Shown: piece by piece, positions 7,735-15,800 of the stretch
Position numbering within the stretch: the stretch's first letter is position 1
Layout of the letters: every line of letters starts with the position of its first letter
NCBI GenBank assembly: GCA_038747915.1
Contig: JBCDJJ010000028.1
Location: 1-38,916, forward strand
Direction of reading: 5' to 3'
Length of the DNA: 38,916 nt
Source of the DNA: JBCDAP01 sp038747915
GTDB taxonomy: Bacteria; Planctomycetota; Phycisphaerae; Phycisphaerales; UBA1924
Notes under the pieces: generated by a model
The model's input: only the letters and a program-made list of their open reading frames with translations
Database searches by the model: none
What the model was told of the DNA's origin: nothing
Made by a program: the position numbers and the translations under genes

Positions 7735-8469
7735 TCACCGGCGGCGGCGAGCCGCACCGAGCGCACCCACACCAAGAAGGGCAGCCGCGCCCGGCGAGGG
7801 CACCAGCGTCGTGGTCAACTCACCGAGAAGCACCGACGAGTTCTCCGGACCCTGGTTGATCAAGCTGATCCGGGTGATCGAGTCGCCCGCGAGGCTCGAG
7901 ATGTCCAAGCTGAACTCCTGGAAGTCGTCGTTGCTGATCGCGAGCGTCGACTGAAGACCGAGATCCGTGTACACGAGCAGTGTGCCGTCGGCATCCGCGA
8001 GCGCGGTCGGCACACCGCCGAAATTCGTCCCAGGGTTCCCGCCTGTGGTGATGCCGTCCGCGGTGCCGCGGATCTGCAGCGTCACCGACGCCACCTCGCC
8101 GAGATCAAAGACGATGTCCGACCGGCCCTCGCCGATCACCCCGTACGCCCGGTTGTTCGCGACCGGCGCCCCAAGGTTCGCGAGGCCCTGGTCGCTCAGC
8201 GGGTTGCTCGACGCCGGACCCGCACCACCCACGTACAGCGGACCAAAGGCAAAGAACAGCGTCTCACCGGCGTTGGCTGTGCCACCGAGCAACTCCATAT
8301 CAAGGTTGTCCGCACCAAAGGTGGTGAAGTCCTCAAGGCCATTGAGGACTGAGTCATCCGGGGCCGCCAGACCGGCCGCACCGCCAGGACCAAACACCGT
8401 TGTGAACGACTGGGCCGAGGCAAGGCCACCGGCGCACGAGATAACCACTGCAAGCATCGACAAACGCAT
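7735..8469 (-). CDS. Secreted PEP-CTERM-type protein of unknown function
   Basis: A 244-residue exported protein. The chosen ATG at 8469 has an AGGAG site 7 nt upstream and opens a signal peptide (MRLSMLAVVISCAGGLASAQ). The mature part is small-residue-rich, with beta-strand-like stretches such as VASVTLQIRGTADG and DDFQEFSLDISSLAGDSITRI. The C-terminus is a sorting signal: VPSPG, a hydrophobic run, then ARRRR. In Planctomycetes and Proteobacteria such tails are processed by exosortase-type enzymes and placed at the surface or in exopolysaccharide; no exosortase gene is visible here. Possibly a lectin-like or ice-binding-like beta domain, but I do not recognise a family. A stem-loop follows the stop codon. 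Confidence 0.8.
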   Translation of the reverse strand: MRLSMLAVVISCAGGLASAQSFTTVFGPGGAAGLAAPDDSVLNGLEDFTTFGADNLDMELLGGTANAGETLFFAFGPLYVGGAGPASSNPLSDQGLANLGAPVANNRAYGVIGEGRSDIVFDLGEVASVTLQIRGTADGITTGGNPGTNFGGVPTALADADGTLLVYTDLGLQSTLAISNDDFQEFSLDISSLAGDSITRISLINQGPENSSVLLGELTTTLVPSPGAAALLGVGALGAARRRR

Positions 8470-8651
8470 CACGCGTGACTCCTCTTCATACACGCTCTGA
8501 TCAAGATGCCGGAGAAACGACCTCCGACCCGCCCGGCTCACGATGCCGGGCGGTCTCACGTGAAGAGGTCCACGCGCTCGCGCCGTGTTGCAGGCAGTTC
8601 CAGCGCATTGCAAGGTCGGTGCACCAACTCCGATTCCGGACTTTGACCCGG

Positions 8652-9449
8652 CTACACCCAGAGGCGCATGTCGATCCCGTGCGCATCCGTCTCACCGCCC
8701 TCGGGCGGCAACACGTCCGCCACTCCAAGCGCCACGCGCCGAGCGGTCCACGCGCACGCGTGCGCATCGATCACATCATCCGCTTCGCACTGCCCGTGCT
8801 TGACAAGCGCCAGCGCCTCCGGCGTCACCGCCACGCCCTCTCGTTTCAGCTCGATCATTCTGTCTCGCTGCCCGTCCGCGGTCTTCTTGGAGGTCCCGAT
8901 CGCGCGCCCGAACATCGCACCGAAGCTCACCTCCGGGTGCGCCTCGACAATGCCGACCTCGCCAAACCGCCCGCCCATCGCCTCGCGCACCACCTCGTCC
9001 ACCTCACGGATCTTCGGCACGAGATTCCACGTCTGCTTGCTCAGCCCGAGCCGCCACACCGAACTCTTCCGACTCGCCCGCAGCGCCGCGGTGTAGTCAT
9101 CGCACGCCAGCACCGACCGCACCGGTGCCGAGAACACGCTCGACGCCTTGCCTTTCCCGAGCCGCTCCCGAGCCGCCCGATCACACGCCCGCCCGCCCCG
9201 CGCCGCCTTCTCGGGCAGCCCGATCGGCATGTCCACCGCCACCACACTCGGCCGATACCGCGACTCCACCACCTCCCGCACCGACTCCACCCGCGCACAC
9301 CGCACCGTCTCGAACACACATTCACCGGCGGCGGAGGCATCCTGCCTCCGCGTCTCGCGAATCAACCCGTACACCACCACCCACCCCGCCCGACACCCAT
9401 CCACACCCGCAACCCAGCGCGATCCGCTCACGCACGGAGTATCGGCCAT
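8652..9449 (-). CDS. DUF429 family protein
   Basis: About 265 residues. The DUF429 hallmarks are VAGVDGCRAGWVVV near the N-terminus, VVAVDMPIGLP, the RACDRAARERLGKGKASSVFSAP region, VEAHPEVSF and CEADDVIDAHACAWTARR near the end. The family is predicted to have an RNase H-like nuclease fold with acidic metal ligands (Asp in VDGC and VDMP, and Glu/Asp in EADDVIDA), but its job is not established. ATG at 9449 is preferred over the longer reading to 9557, which overlaps the small gene upstream. Residues RRQDASAAG, between the first two beta strands, are encoded by a perfect REP-like hairpin, apparently an in-frame repeat insertion. It follows guaB and a 58-residue gene on the same strand. Confidence 0.8.
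   Translation of the reverse strand: MADTPCVSGSRWVAGVDGCRAGWVVVYGLIRETRRQDASAAGECVFETVRCARVESVREVVESRYRPSVVAVDMPIGLPEKAARGGRACDRAARERLGKGKASSVFSAPVRSVLACDDYTAALRASRKSSVWRLGLSKQTWNLVPKIREVDEVVREAMGGRFGEVGIVEAHPEVSFGAMFGRAIGTSKKTADGQRDRMIELKREGVAVTPEALALVKHGQCEADDVIDAHACAWTARRVALGVADVLPPEGGETDAHGIDMRLWV
9331..9351. repeat. REP-like hairpin inside the DUF429 gene
   Basis: GCGGAGGC (9331-9338) pairs perfectly with GCCTCCGC (9344-9351) around ATCCT. The shape is that of the intergenic repeats in this window. It keeps the reading frame and encodes RRQDASA. Confidence 0.5.
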
Positions 9450-9495
9450 CGACGTCGTTCTTCGCTGATCGCGGCGCGACAGAATGCTGCCGGGG

Positions 9496-9672
9496 TCACC
9501 ACCACAGCGCAATCGCGACGAGCAGCGCGAGTACCAGACACACTGCACCGACGACAAGCAGAACCGCGGTCAGCCATCGTCCACGACTCTTGTGATACCG
9601 CGCACGCTCGACCAGGTCGTCAGCTGCACCACGAACCACTTCTTCAAACACACACCACACTCGGGCCCCCAT
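9496..9672 (-). CDS. Small single-pass membrane protein, 58 residues
   Basis: An open frame from ATG at 9672 to TGA at 9496. It starts 26 nt after the guaB stop and ends 46 nt before the DUF429 start, all on the same strand. The N-terminal half is charged and helical (EEVVRGAADDLVERARYHKSR) and the C-terminal half is one long hydrophobic helix (WLTAVLLVVGAVCLVLALLV) ending AIALWW. This clean charged-then-hydrophobic layout is what a real tail-anchored small protein looks like, and it fills the gap neatly. There is no good Shine-Dalgarno site; GTG at 9660 is an alternative start. No family is recognised. Function unknown; a small regulatory or scaffold membrane protein is a guess. Confidence 0.55.
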   Translation of the reverse strand: MGARVWCVFEEVVRGAADDLVERARYHKSRGRWLTAVLLVVGAVCLVLALLVAIALWW

Positions 9673-9698
9673 CCGGTGGGCGGCCGACCACGCTGGCC

Positions 9699-11255
9699 CT
9701 ACCGCCGCGATTCACTCTGATAATTCGGCGCTTCCTTCGTGATTCGCAGATCGTGCGGATGGCTTTCAATCATCCCCGCTGCCGAGATCCGGCAGAACCG
9801 GCTCCGCGTGCGAAGCTCTTCCACCGTCGGCGTGCCGCAGTACCCCATCGCCGACCGGAGCCCGCCCACCATCTGGAACACGAACTCCGCCAGCCCCCCG
9901 CGGTACGGCACCAGCCCCTCCACCCCCTCGGGCACGAACTTGATCCGCGCCAGATCGTCGGGGCTCGCTGCCTGCCGCCGCTCGAACGTCTCCCGCTGCC
10001 CGTACCGGTCCGCGGAGCCCGCGGCCATCGCGCCTTCGCTCCCCATGCCGCGATAGGTCTTGTACCGACGCCCCTCGGAGATCACCAGCTCGCCCGGGCT
10101 CTCATCGAGCCCCGCGAACAGGCCGCCCATCATCACCGCGTGCGCCCCCGCAGCGACCGCTTTCGACACATCGCCCGACTGCCGGATCCCACCGTCCGCG
10201 ATCACCGGCACGCCGCTGGCCCTCGCGGCGCTCGCGGCCTCCATCACCGCCGTCACCTGCGGCACGCCCACACCGGTCACCACGCGCGTGGTGCAGATCG
10301 ACCCCGGCCCGATACCCACCTTCACCGCGTCGGCGCCCGCCTCGATCAGGTCCCCCGCCCCCTCCGCGGTGCCGACATTGCCCGCGATCACATCGATCGA
10401 GTACCGGCTCTTGATCTCCTGCACCGTGCGGATCACGTTCTCCGAGTGCCCGTGCGCCGTGTCCACCACGATCACATCCACATCCGCAGCCAGCAGCGCC
10501 TCCACCCGCTCGTACTGAAACACCCCCACCGCCCCGCCGCACCGAAGCCGCCCCCCAGGGTCGCGGCACGCGTTCGGGTACCGCTCGAGCAGCGACAGAT
10601 CGCGCCGCGTGATCAAGCCCGCCAAGTTCCCATCCGCGCCAACCAGGATCAGCTTCTCGACCTTCGCCTTGTTCAGGATGGCGGTCGACTGCTCCATCGT
10701 CGTGTCCGGGCTCGCGGTGATGAGCGGTTCCTTCGTCATCACCTCGCTCACCTTGAGCGCATCCGACTCCGCAAACTTCAGGTCGCGGCTCGTCAAGATC
10801 CCCAGCACCTTCCCCTTCGTGCGGAGCCCGAACGCCCCATCGTCGGTCACCGGGAAGCCCGACACACCGAACTCGGCCATCGCCCGCCTGGCGTCCGCGA
10901 TCGTGTTGTCCGGGCCGAGCGTGATCGGGTCGGTGATCACCCCGTTCTCCGACCGCTTGACCTTCTGCACCTCGATCGCCTGCTGCTCGGGTGGCAGGTT
11001 CTTGTGGATGATCCCGATCCCGCCCTCCTGCGCGAGGGCGATCGCCAGCCGGCTCTCCGTTACCGTGTCCATCGGCGCCGACACGAGCGGGATGTTGAGC
11101 TCGATGTTCCGCGTCAGCCGCGTCCGCACATCCGCCGCCGCGGGCGAGATGCCCGACCGCGCCGGCACGAGCAGCACATCGTCGAAGGTGATCGCCTCGC
11201 CCACGAACCGAACAGCAGACGACCCGGTGGCCCCGGCCTGTGTGATGGTCTCCAT
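9699..11255 (-). CDS. guaB: IMP dehydrogenase
   Basis: Oxidises IMP to XMP, the committed step to GMP. About 518 residues: TIM barrel interrupted by a pair of CBS domains (ILTSRDLKFAES to VGADGNLAGLITRRDLSLLE), then VDTAHGHSENV, the catalytic loop IGPGSICTTRVVTGVGVPQ with the nucleophilic Cys, the GG(I/M) phosphate loops ADGGIRQSGD and MMGGLFAG, and the flap with YKTYRGMGS. The start METITQ at 11255 is chosen because the longer frame lacks family sequence. There is no Shine-Dalgarno site; GATCAT lies exactly 6 nt upstream, as in several other genes here. Slightly longer than the usual 488 residues, with a short insertion (CRDPGGRLRCGG) before VDTAHG. Confidence 0.95.
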   Translation of the reverse strand: METITQAGATGSSAVRFVGEAITFDDVLLVPARSGISPAAADVRTRLTRNIELNIPLVSAPMDTVTESRLAIALAQEGGIGIIHKNLPPEQQAIEVQKVKRSENGVITDPITLGPDNTIADARRAMAEFGVSGFPVTDDGAFGLRTKGKVLGILTSRDLKFAESDALKVSEVMTKEPLITASPDTTMEQSTAILNKAKVEKLILVGADGNLAGLITRRDLSLLERYPNACRDPGGRLRCGGAVGVFQYERVEALLAADVDVIVVDTAHGHSENVIRTVQEIKSRYSIDVIAGNVGTAEGAGDLIEAGADAVKVGIGPGSICTTRVVTGVGVPQVTAVMEAASAARASGVPVIADGGIRQSGDVSKAVAAGAHAVMMGGLFAGLDESPGELVISEGRRYKTYRGMGSEGAMAAGSADRYGQRETFERRQAASPDDLARIKFVPEGVEGLVPYRGGLAEFVFQMVGGLRSAMGYCGTPTVEELRTRSRFCRISAAGMIESHPHDLRITKEAPNYQSESRR

Positions 11256-11261
11256 CTGACG

Positions 11262-11267
11262 ATGATC
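11262..11267 (-). promoter_or_regulatory. Candidate -10 element of guaB (GATCAT, 6 nt from ATG)
   Basis: On the minus strand GATCAT is followed by CGTCAG and then the guaB ATG. The same hexamer at the same distance precedes the amidotransferase start at 14175. It fits a leaderless promoter, though the first base departs from TANNNT. Confidence 0.3.
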
Positions 11268-11343
11268 GCAGGGGGCGGCGCCACGGTCAACGCACACCGC
11301 CCCAGATCACCACAAACGATCGCTCAACGCCGAGAACCGTGAG

Positions 11344-12369
11344 TCAGAACTCGTTCAGCAGCGTCGCGGTGTCGAACGCATCGATATTCCCGTCGACGTT
11401 CCGATCCGTGCAGTCGACACCCTTCGACTGAACAAACAGGAACCCCATCACGTCGTCACCGTTTGCAGCGCCGTCGAGGTTGAAGTCGCCACCGAGTGGC
11501 CTCACCACCTCGATCGTAGCATCAGCGCTAAAGATCTCACCCGTGAACGATGTCGCGGTCAGCTCATTTTCCGAGAGATCGGCCTCAAACGTCGTACCGT
11601 TCTGCACAAATGTCCCGGTGAAGGTCCCGAATCGTTGCGTGATGATCGTCGGGACGCCGGTCGTGAGATCCAAAGGCACACCGTTGATCGCAGCCTCGCG
11701 AACATAGAAGGTAGCCGTCGACGATGGCATGAGCCGCAATGGATCGATGCGATCACCACCCGAGACGCGATACCTCGTGCCCGCCTCGAAGCGAGCGAGG
11801 TAGCCGCCATCGCCACCACACTGGTTGACAACCGAGTTCCCGATGTTGCGAGCCTCGGTGAACCCAGACCCGTCGTACAGGTTGAAGACCGCATCGTGCG
11901 CGAGCCCATCGAATACATCGAGATAGCCCGCGTACATGTTCACCACCGCATCACCGCTCGCGCCCCAGTACGGATCGGTGCTCGCGCCCTCGCACGACAG
12001 CGTGACACCATCGCCGAGCGTCGTGCCCCAGCCGAGCACCTGGCTGCCATCACCGAGCACGATCGACACATTGACAAAGTGCGTCCCGCCGCGGAGCACG
12101 CCGCCGCCCTCAACGCTCACCGCAGCGCCGAGCAAGTCAGGGTTCGCGCCCGGCCGGAGTTCACCGCCGCTTTGCACAACGAACGTCGTCCCCGGCCCGA
12201 GCACGAACGCCTGCCCTTCAAAGACGCCGGCCGCCAGATCCGTGGGTGTCAGTGTCTGTCCGGATCCAATGATCACCTGCTGCGCCTCAACGCTGACGAC
12301 ACCCGCCAGGAGCGCGAGCGCACCATGCACCACCGCGGCGCCATAACCGCAACTCATCGTTGCCTTCAT
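11344..12369 (-). CDS. Secreted protein with C-terminal dockerin-like repeat
   Basis: A 341-residue exported protein of unknown function. GGAGG lies 8 nt before the ATG. A signal peptide (about residues 1-29, ending SVEAQ) is followed by beta-rich sequence with repeating strands such as GTTFVVQSGGELRPG, GGVLRGGTHFVNVSIV and VFNLYDGSGFTEARN, suggesting a right-handed beta-helix or adhesin-like solenoid. The C-terminus has two Asp-rich calcium-loop motifs, GDFNLDGAANGDDVMGFL and DRNVDGNIDAFDTATLL, as in type I dockerins. Planctomycetes carry many such proteins without cellulosomes. The upstream region is AT-rich and likely holds its promoter. Confidence 0.8.
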   Translation of the reverse strand: MKATMSCGYGAAVVHGALALLAGVVSVEAQQVIIGSGQTLTPTDLAAGVFEGQAFVLGPGTTFVVQSGGELRPGANPDLLGAAVSVEGGGVLRGGTHFVNVSIVLGDGSQVLGWGTTLGDGVTLSCEGASTDPYWGASGDAVVNMYAGYLDVFDGLAHDAVFNLYDGSGFTEARNIGNSVVNQCGGDGGYLARFEAGTRYRVSGGDRIDPLRLMPSSTATFYVREAAINGVPLDLTTGVPTIITQRFGTFTGTFVQNGTTFEADLSENELTATSFTGEIFSADATIEVVRPLGGDFNLDGAANGDDVMGFLFVQSKGVDCTDRNVDGNIDAFDTATLLNEF

Positions 12370-12420
12370 TGCTGTGTCCTCCGTTCACCCACCCGACTCC
12401 GCTCCGAGGGCCAAGTGGCA

Positions 12421-12530
12421 AAGCATCAAAACATCATCAAAAACACCACAATAAAACCCGGTATGTAAGAATATATGTACAAGATAATATGCAGAATAAC
12501 GTCTAAGAATGAAATCTCAAAAAGATCGCA
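12421..12530 (-). promoter_or_regulatory. AT-rich promoter region of the dockerin-like protein gene
   Basis: This stretch is conspicuously AT-rich in an otherwise GC-rich window, and it lies in the 290-bp gap between thrC and the dockerin-like gene. On the minus strand TATTAT (12484-12489) could be a -10 element and TTCATT a -35 element with an 18-bp spacer. An AT-rich UP element or a nucleoid-protein (H-NS-like) binding zone is also possible. Confidence 0.4.
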
Positions 12531-12659
12531 CGCCCCGTCGGCCGCACGTACCACCGAATCAACAGCATTCGATCCAACACCACGTCACATGATCACCATG
12601 TCACACATGGGCAACAATGGATCGCGCCGCATCTCGAGCACGGGCGTACCGCGACTCGA

Positions 12660-14111
12660 TCAACCGGCCGACTGCATCGCGCCCACGATCGACTCCAGAT
12701 CATCCGCCACGACCACCGGCCCATTCGCCGCGCACCCAAGCGGAATCGACAGTCCACCCTCATCCCCTTGTGCTCCAACGTGGTACGACACGGTCGCATC
12801 AGGGTCCTTCAGCACGTGGCCCGTCAGGATGCACACCACCCGCTCCCCCTTCCGAATCACACCCCGCTCGAAGAGCCGCCGCGCCCCAGCCACACTCGCC
12901 GCGCTCGCCGGCTCACACCCAAAGCCAAACCGCCCCACGAGTGCTTTGTGCTCGAGGATGCACCGGTCATCCACGCTCATCACCACACCGTCCATGAACT
13001 CCAGCGCCCGCAACGCCTTGGGCAGGTTCACCGGACGGTTGATCTGGATCGCCGTTGCGACCGTCTCCGCGTTCTCGCCGGCCGCGTCCATGCGCGCAAA
13101 CTCGGCATCAACCTTCTCTTTGTCGTACGACCCGTCCAGCCCGCCCTCCGACGGCTGCCACCGCACACCGAGATCGTTGTAGATCCGGTCCAGGGTCGAG
13201 GCCCCCTGCGCGTTGATGATCGCCAGCCGCGGCACCTTCTCGATCATCCCGAGCGCCTTCAGCTCAATGAACGCCTTTCCAAACGCCGAGCTGTTCCCGA
13301 GGTTCCCGCCCGGCACGACGATCCAGTCCGGTGACTCCCACCCCAGCGCCTCCACCACACGGAACATGATCGCCTTCTGCCCCTCGAGCCGGAACGGATT
13401 GATCGAGTTCATCAAATACACGCCCAGCTCGGGCCGATCGAACGCCACCTCACGCACCCGCTTTAAACACGCATCGAAGTCACCCGCCACCTGAAGCGTC
13501 GTCGCCCCGTAGTCCAGCGCCTGGCTCAGCTTGCCGAACGCGATCTTCCCCGAGCCCACCAGCACGTACCCCGCCAGCCCGCTCGCCGCGGCGTACATCG
13601 CCAGCGCCGCCGACGTGTTCCCCGTCGAGGCGCACACCACCCGCTTCGCGCCCACCGCGCGCGCATGCGTGAACGCGCCCGTCATGCCGTTGTCCTTGAA
13701 ACTCCCCGTCGGGTTCAGACCCTCGTACTGCACCAGCAGATCCACACCCTCCATCTGCATGTGCGACGCGAGCGGCTCGTTCCGCTGCAGAATCGTCCGC
13801 CCCTCACCCGCCGTCGCGATCGACGCCACATCGCTCCAGAACGGCATCAGCTCGCGGAACCGCCACACGCCCGAGTAGTCGGCCGCCCGCTCCGCATCGC
13901 CAGCCCGTGACACACCGAATCCCGACCGGTGCCGATCCTCGAACACCCTCGGATCACGCGCAAACCCCAGCGCCGCGTGCGCCGCATCGAAGTCGTACAC
14001 CGCATCGAGCAGCGACCCCGTCGCATCGCACAGGAAGTTCGTCCGGTCCGCCGGGTACTCACGCGGCGAATCCGCATCGATCGATCGGAGCGTCACCCAG
14101 TTCGGCACCAT
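12660..14111 (-). CDS. thrC: Threonine synthase
   Basis: Converts O-phosphohomoserine to threonine with PLP. About 483 residues. The PLP lysine is in NPTGSFKDNGMTGAF. Nearby are CASTGNTSAALAMYAAASG, the phosphate-binding loop VVPGGNLGNSSAFGKAF, and GCEPASAASVAGARRLFE toward the C-terminus. It belongs to the longer threonine synthase class with an N-terminal extension (WVTLRSIDADSPREYPADRT). The ATG at 14111 is chosen over 14168 because the longer reading adds Cys/Trp-rich sequence and would remove the short divergent promoter region. No Shine-Dalgarno site is seen; CACACT lies 6 nt upstream. Divergent from the amidotransferase gene with 63 bp between starts. Confidence 0.93.
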   Translation of the reverse strand: MVPNWVTLRSIDADSPREYPADRTNFLCDATGSLLDAVYDFDAAHAALGFARDPRVFEDRHRSGFGVSRAGDAERAADYSGVWRFRELMPFWSDVASIATAGEGRTILQRNEPLASHMQMEGVDLLVQYEGLNPTGSFKDNGMTGAFTHARAVGAKRVVCASTGNTSAALAMYAAASGLAGYVLVGSGKIAFGKLSQALDYGATTLQVAGDFDACLKRVREVAFDRPELGVYLMNSINPFRLEGQKAIMFRVVEALGWESPDWIVVPGGNLGNSSAFGKAFIELKALGMIEKVPRLAIINAQGASTLDRIYNDLGVRWQPSEGGLDGSYDKEKVDAEFARMDAAGENAETVATAIQINRPVNLPKALRALEFMDGVVMSVDDRCILEHKALVGRFGFGCEPASAASVAGARRLFERGVIRKGERVVCILTGHVLKDPDATVSYHVGAQGDEGGLSIPLGCAANGPVVVADDLESIVGAMQSAG

Positions 14112-14117
14112 GCCAAG

Positions 14118-14168
14118 AGTGTGGCGGATCGCCCACGTTTGTGCCGGGGACGCCCGACAGCCGATCAT
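14118..14168. promoter_or_regulatory. Divergent promoter region thrC / amidotransferase
   Basis: On the minus strand CACACT (14118-14123) stands 6 nt before the thrC ATG. On the plus strand GATCAT (14163-14168) stands 6 nt before the amidotransferase GTG. Both fit the leaderless layout seen elsewhere in the window, but the hexamers deviate from TANNNT, so support is weaker than at 4827 and 31186. Confidence 0.3.
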
Positions 14169-14174
14169 GACGAG

Positions 14175-14867
14175 GTGTCCCCATCACCACTCATCGGCAT
14201 CACTGCTGGGCTCGCCGAGCCCGACCTCCGCACCCGCCGGGCCTACGCCGAAGCGGTCGCCCGTGCCGGCGGCATCCCGATCTTGCTGCCCTGCGTGGGG
14301 GGCGACGCCGCCACCCTCGCCGCGCACCACGCCGATCGCATCGACGCCGCCATCCTCACCGGCGGCGACGACCCCACCACCGAGCCCTTCGGCGCCCCCA
14401 CCCACCCCGAGGCCAACCCGATCCCGCCCGAGCGCCAGGCCTACGAGATCGCCCTGCTCGCCGAGCTCCGCGCACGCGACACACCATCTCTCGGCATCTG
14501 CCTCGGCATGCAGCTCATGGCCCTCACCGCCGGCGGCCGCCTCAACCAGTATCTCCCCGACGACACCCCCACCCACGCCGACCACATGGACGATCGCCGC
14601 CACCCCATCGTCCCCGAGCCCATCTTGAGCAACCCCATCCACGCCGGCGAGGTCACGAGCTGGCACCGTCAGGCCGTCACCGACCCCGGCACGATGCGCA
14701 CCACCGCGCGCGCCCACGACACCGTCATCGAAGCCATCGACGACCCCACCCGCACCTTCTTCCTCGGCGTCCAGTGGCACCCCGAGCGCACCACCCACCG
14801 CGCCCTGGGCCAGGCCCTCTTCGACGCGCTCGCCCAGGCCACCCAAGCGGTACAAGCTCGGCACTAA
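14175..14867 (+). CDS. Class I glutamine amidotransferase-like hydrolase (peptidase C26 family)
   Basis: A 230-residue stand-alone hydrolase related to gamma-glutamyl-GABA hydrolase (PuuD) and similar enzymes. The nucleophile Cys109 is in SLGICLGMQLMA and the catalytic pair His202 and Glu204 is in GVQWHPER. The N-terminus PLIGITAGLAEPDLRTRRAYAEAV and the ILTGGDDPTT loop are typical of this subfamily. GTG at 14175 is the start: the longer frame runs antisense through thrC. The substrate is not known; it sits directly upstream of rpe and the gap is filled by a heptamer tract, so context does not point to polyamine use. Confidence 0.85.
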   Translation: MSPSPLIGITAGLAEPDLRTRRAYAEAVARAGGIPILLPCVGGDAATLAAHHADRIDAAILTGGDDPTTEPFGAPTHPEANPIPPERQAYEIALLAELRARDTPSLGICLGMQLMALTAGGRLNQYLPDDTPTHADHMDDRRHPIVPEPILSNPIHAGEVTSWHRQAVTDPGTMRTTARAHDTVIEAIDDPTRTFFLGVQWHPERTTHRALGQALFDALAQATQAVQARH

Positions 14868-14874
14868 CCGCTCC

Positions 14875-14909
14875 CTCCGAACTACGAATCCCGAATCACA
14901 AACTACGCT
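14875..14909 (+). repeat. Heptamer tract between the amidotransferase and rpe
   Basis: Five consecutive 7-base units read CTCCGAA, CTACGAA, TCCCGAA, TCACAAA, CTACGCT and occupy most of the 48-bp gap. CTACGAA and TCCCGAA recur in the tract before groES. The last unit contains the TACGCT hexamer that stands 6 nt before the rpe ATG. Confidence 0.6.
14904..14909 (+). promoter_or_regulatory. Candidate -10 element of rpe (TACGCT, 6 nt from ATG)
   Basis: Same hexamer as before hom and before the small gene at 31203, and the same spacing as hom. rpe has no Shine-Dalgarno site. Confidence 0.4.
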
Positions 14910-14915
14910 CCGCCC

Positions 14916-15638
14916 ATGCCGCACAACCTCCTCACCACCCCGCCCCACCTCCCACTCGTCGCGCCGTCGATCCTCTCCGCCGACTTCGCCACCCTCGCGC
15001 GCGACGCCCGGCAGGTGCTCGATGCGGGGGCCGACCTCCTCCACGTCGACATCATGGACGGCCACTTCGTCCCCAACCTCACGATGGGCCCCGCCCTGCT
15101 CGCCTCACTCCGCGGCGCGCTGCCGGACGCCTTCTTCGATGTCCACCTCATGGTCTGCGACCCCGCGCAGTACCTCGAGCCCTTCGCCAAAGCGGGCGCC
15201 GACCACATCACCTTCAACATCGAGCCCGCGCTCGACCCCCGCGCCGGCACCGGTGCCAGCCCGGTCAGCGCCGGCTTCGACCCGGTCGAACTCATGGCCC
15301 GCACGCGCGACCTCGGCATGTCCGCCGGCTTCGCCATCAACCCCGGCACACCGCTCGACCCCGTGCGCGCCTGGCTCGCCGAGGCCGACATGGTCCTCGC
15401 GATGAGCGTCGAGCCCGGCTTCTCGGGCCAGGCGTTCATGGCCGAGGTGCTCCCCAAGGTCCAAGAACTCCGCGCGGCGCTCACCGACCATCAGCGGCTC
15501 CAGATGGACGGCGGCCTGTCGCCCGACACCGCCCCAGCGTGCCGAGAGGCCGGGTGCGATGTCCTCGTCGCCGCCACCGCCATCTTCGGGGCTGCAGAAC
15601 CCGATCGGGCCGCTCAGATCGCCAAAATAAGGGGGTAA
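14916..15638 (+). CDS. rpe: Ribulose-phosphate 3-epimerase
   Basis: Interconverts ribulose 5-phosphate and xylulose 5-phosphate. 240 residues, TIM barrel. Motifs are VAPSILSADFATL, LHVDIMDGHFVPNLTMGP (metal-binding His and Asp), FDVHLMV, MSVEPGFSGQAF and QMDGGLSPDTAP with the catalytic Asp. Compared with the usual 220-225 residues, it carries an extra loop of about 15 residues, DPRAGTGASPVSAGFD, between FNIEPAL and PVELMART. The DNA for this loop contains the perfect palindrome GGCACCGGTGCC (15246-15257) and may be a translated repeat. Start supported by TACGCT 6 nt upstream. Confidence 0.93.
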   Translation: MPHNLLTTPPHLPLVAPSILSADFATLARDARQVLDAGADLLHVDIMDGHFVPNLTMGPALLASLRGALPDAFFDVHLMVCDPAQYLEPFAKAGADHITFNIEPALDPRAGTGASPVSAGFDPVELMARTRDLGMSAGFAINPGTPLDPVRAWLAEADMVLAMSVEPGFSGQAFMAEVLPKVQELRAALTDHQRLQMDGGLSPDTAPACREAGCDVLVAATAIFGAAEPDRAAQIAKIRG

Positions 15639-15800
15639 ACACCTAGATCCCTCGACGATCGTCGCGCCCGCCGATCGCCAATTTGTCCAACCGCCGGTTT
15701 GGATCCGGTCGAAGACGCGGTTACTGTTGCCCCTTCCCCGCGGGCCGTCGAGGAGGTCGTGCGACCCGTCGGCGGACCGAACCGGAGCCCACGCCCGCCC

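Noticed and set aside
8475..11342. A 955-codon open frame on the plus strand opposite DUF429 and guaB
   Set aside because: High GC makes long antisense frames common. The translation is Arg/His/Pro-rich with no family motif, while the minus strand encodes clear proteins.
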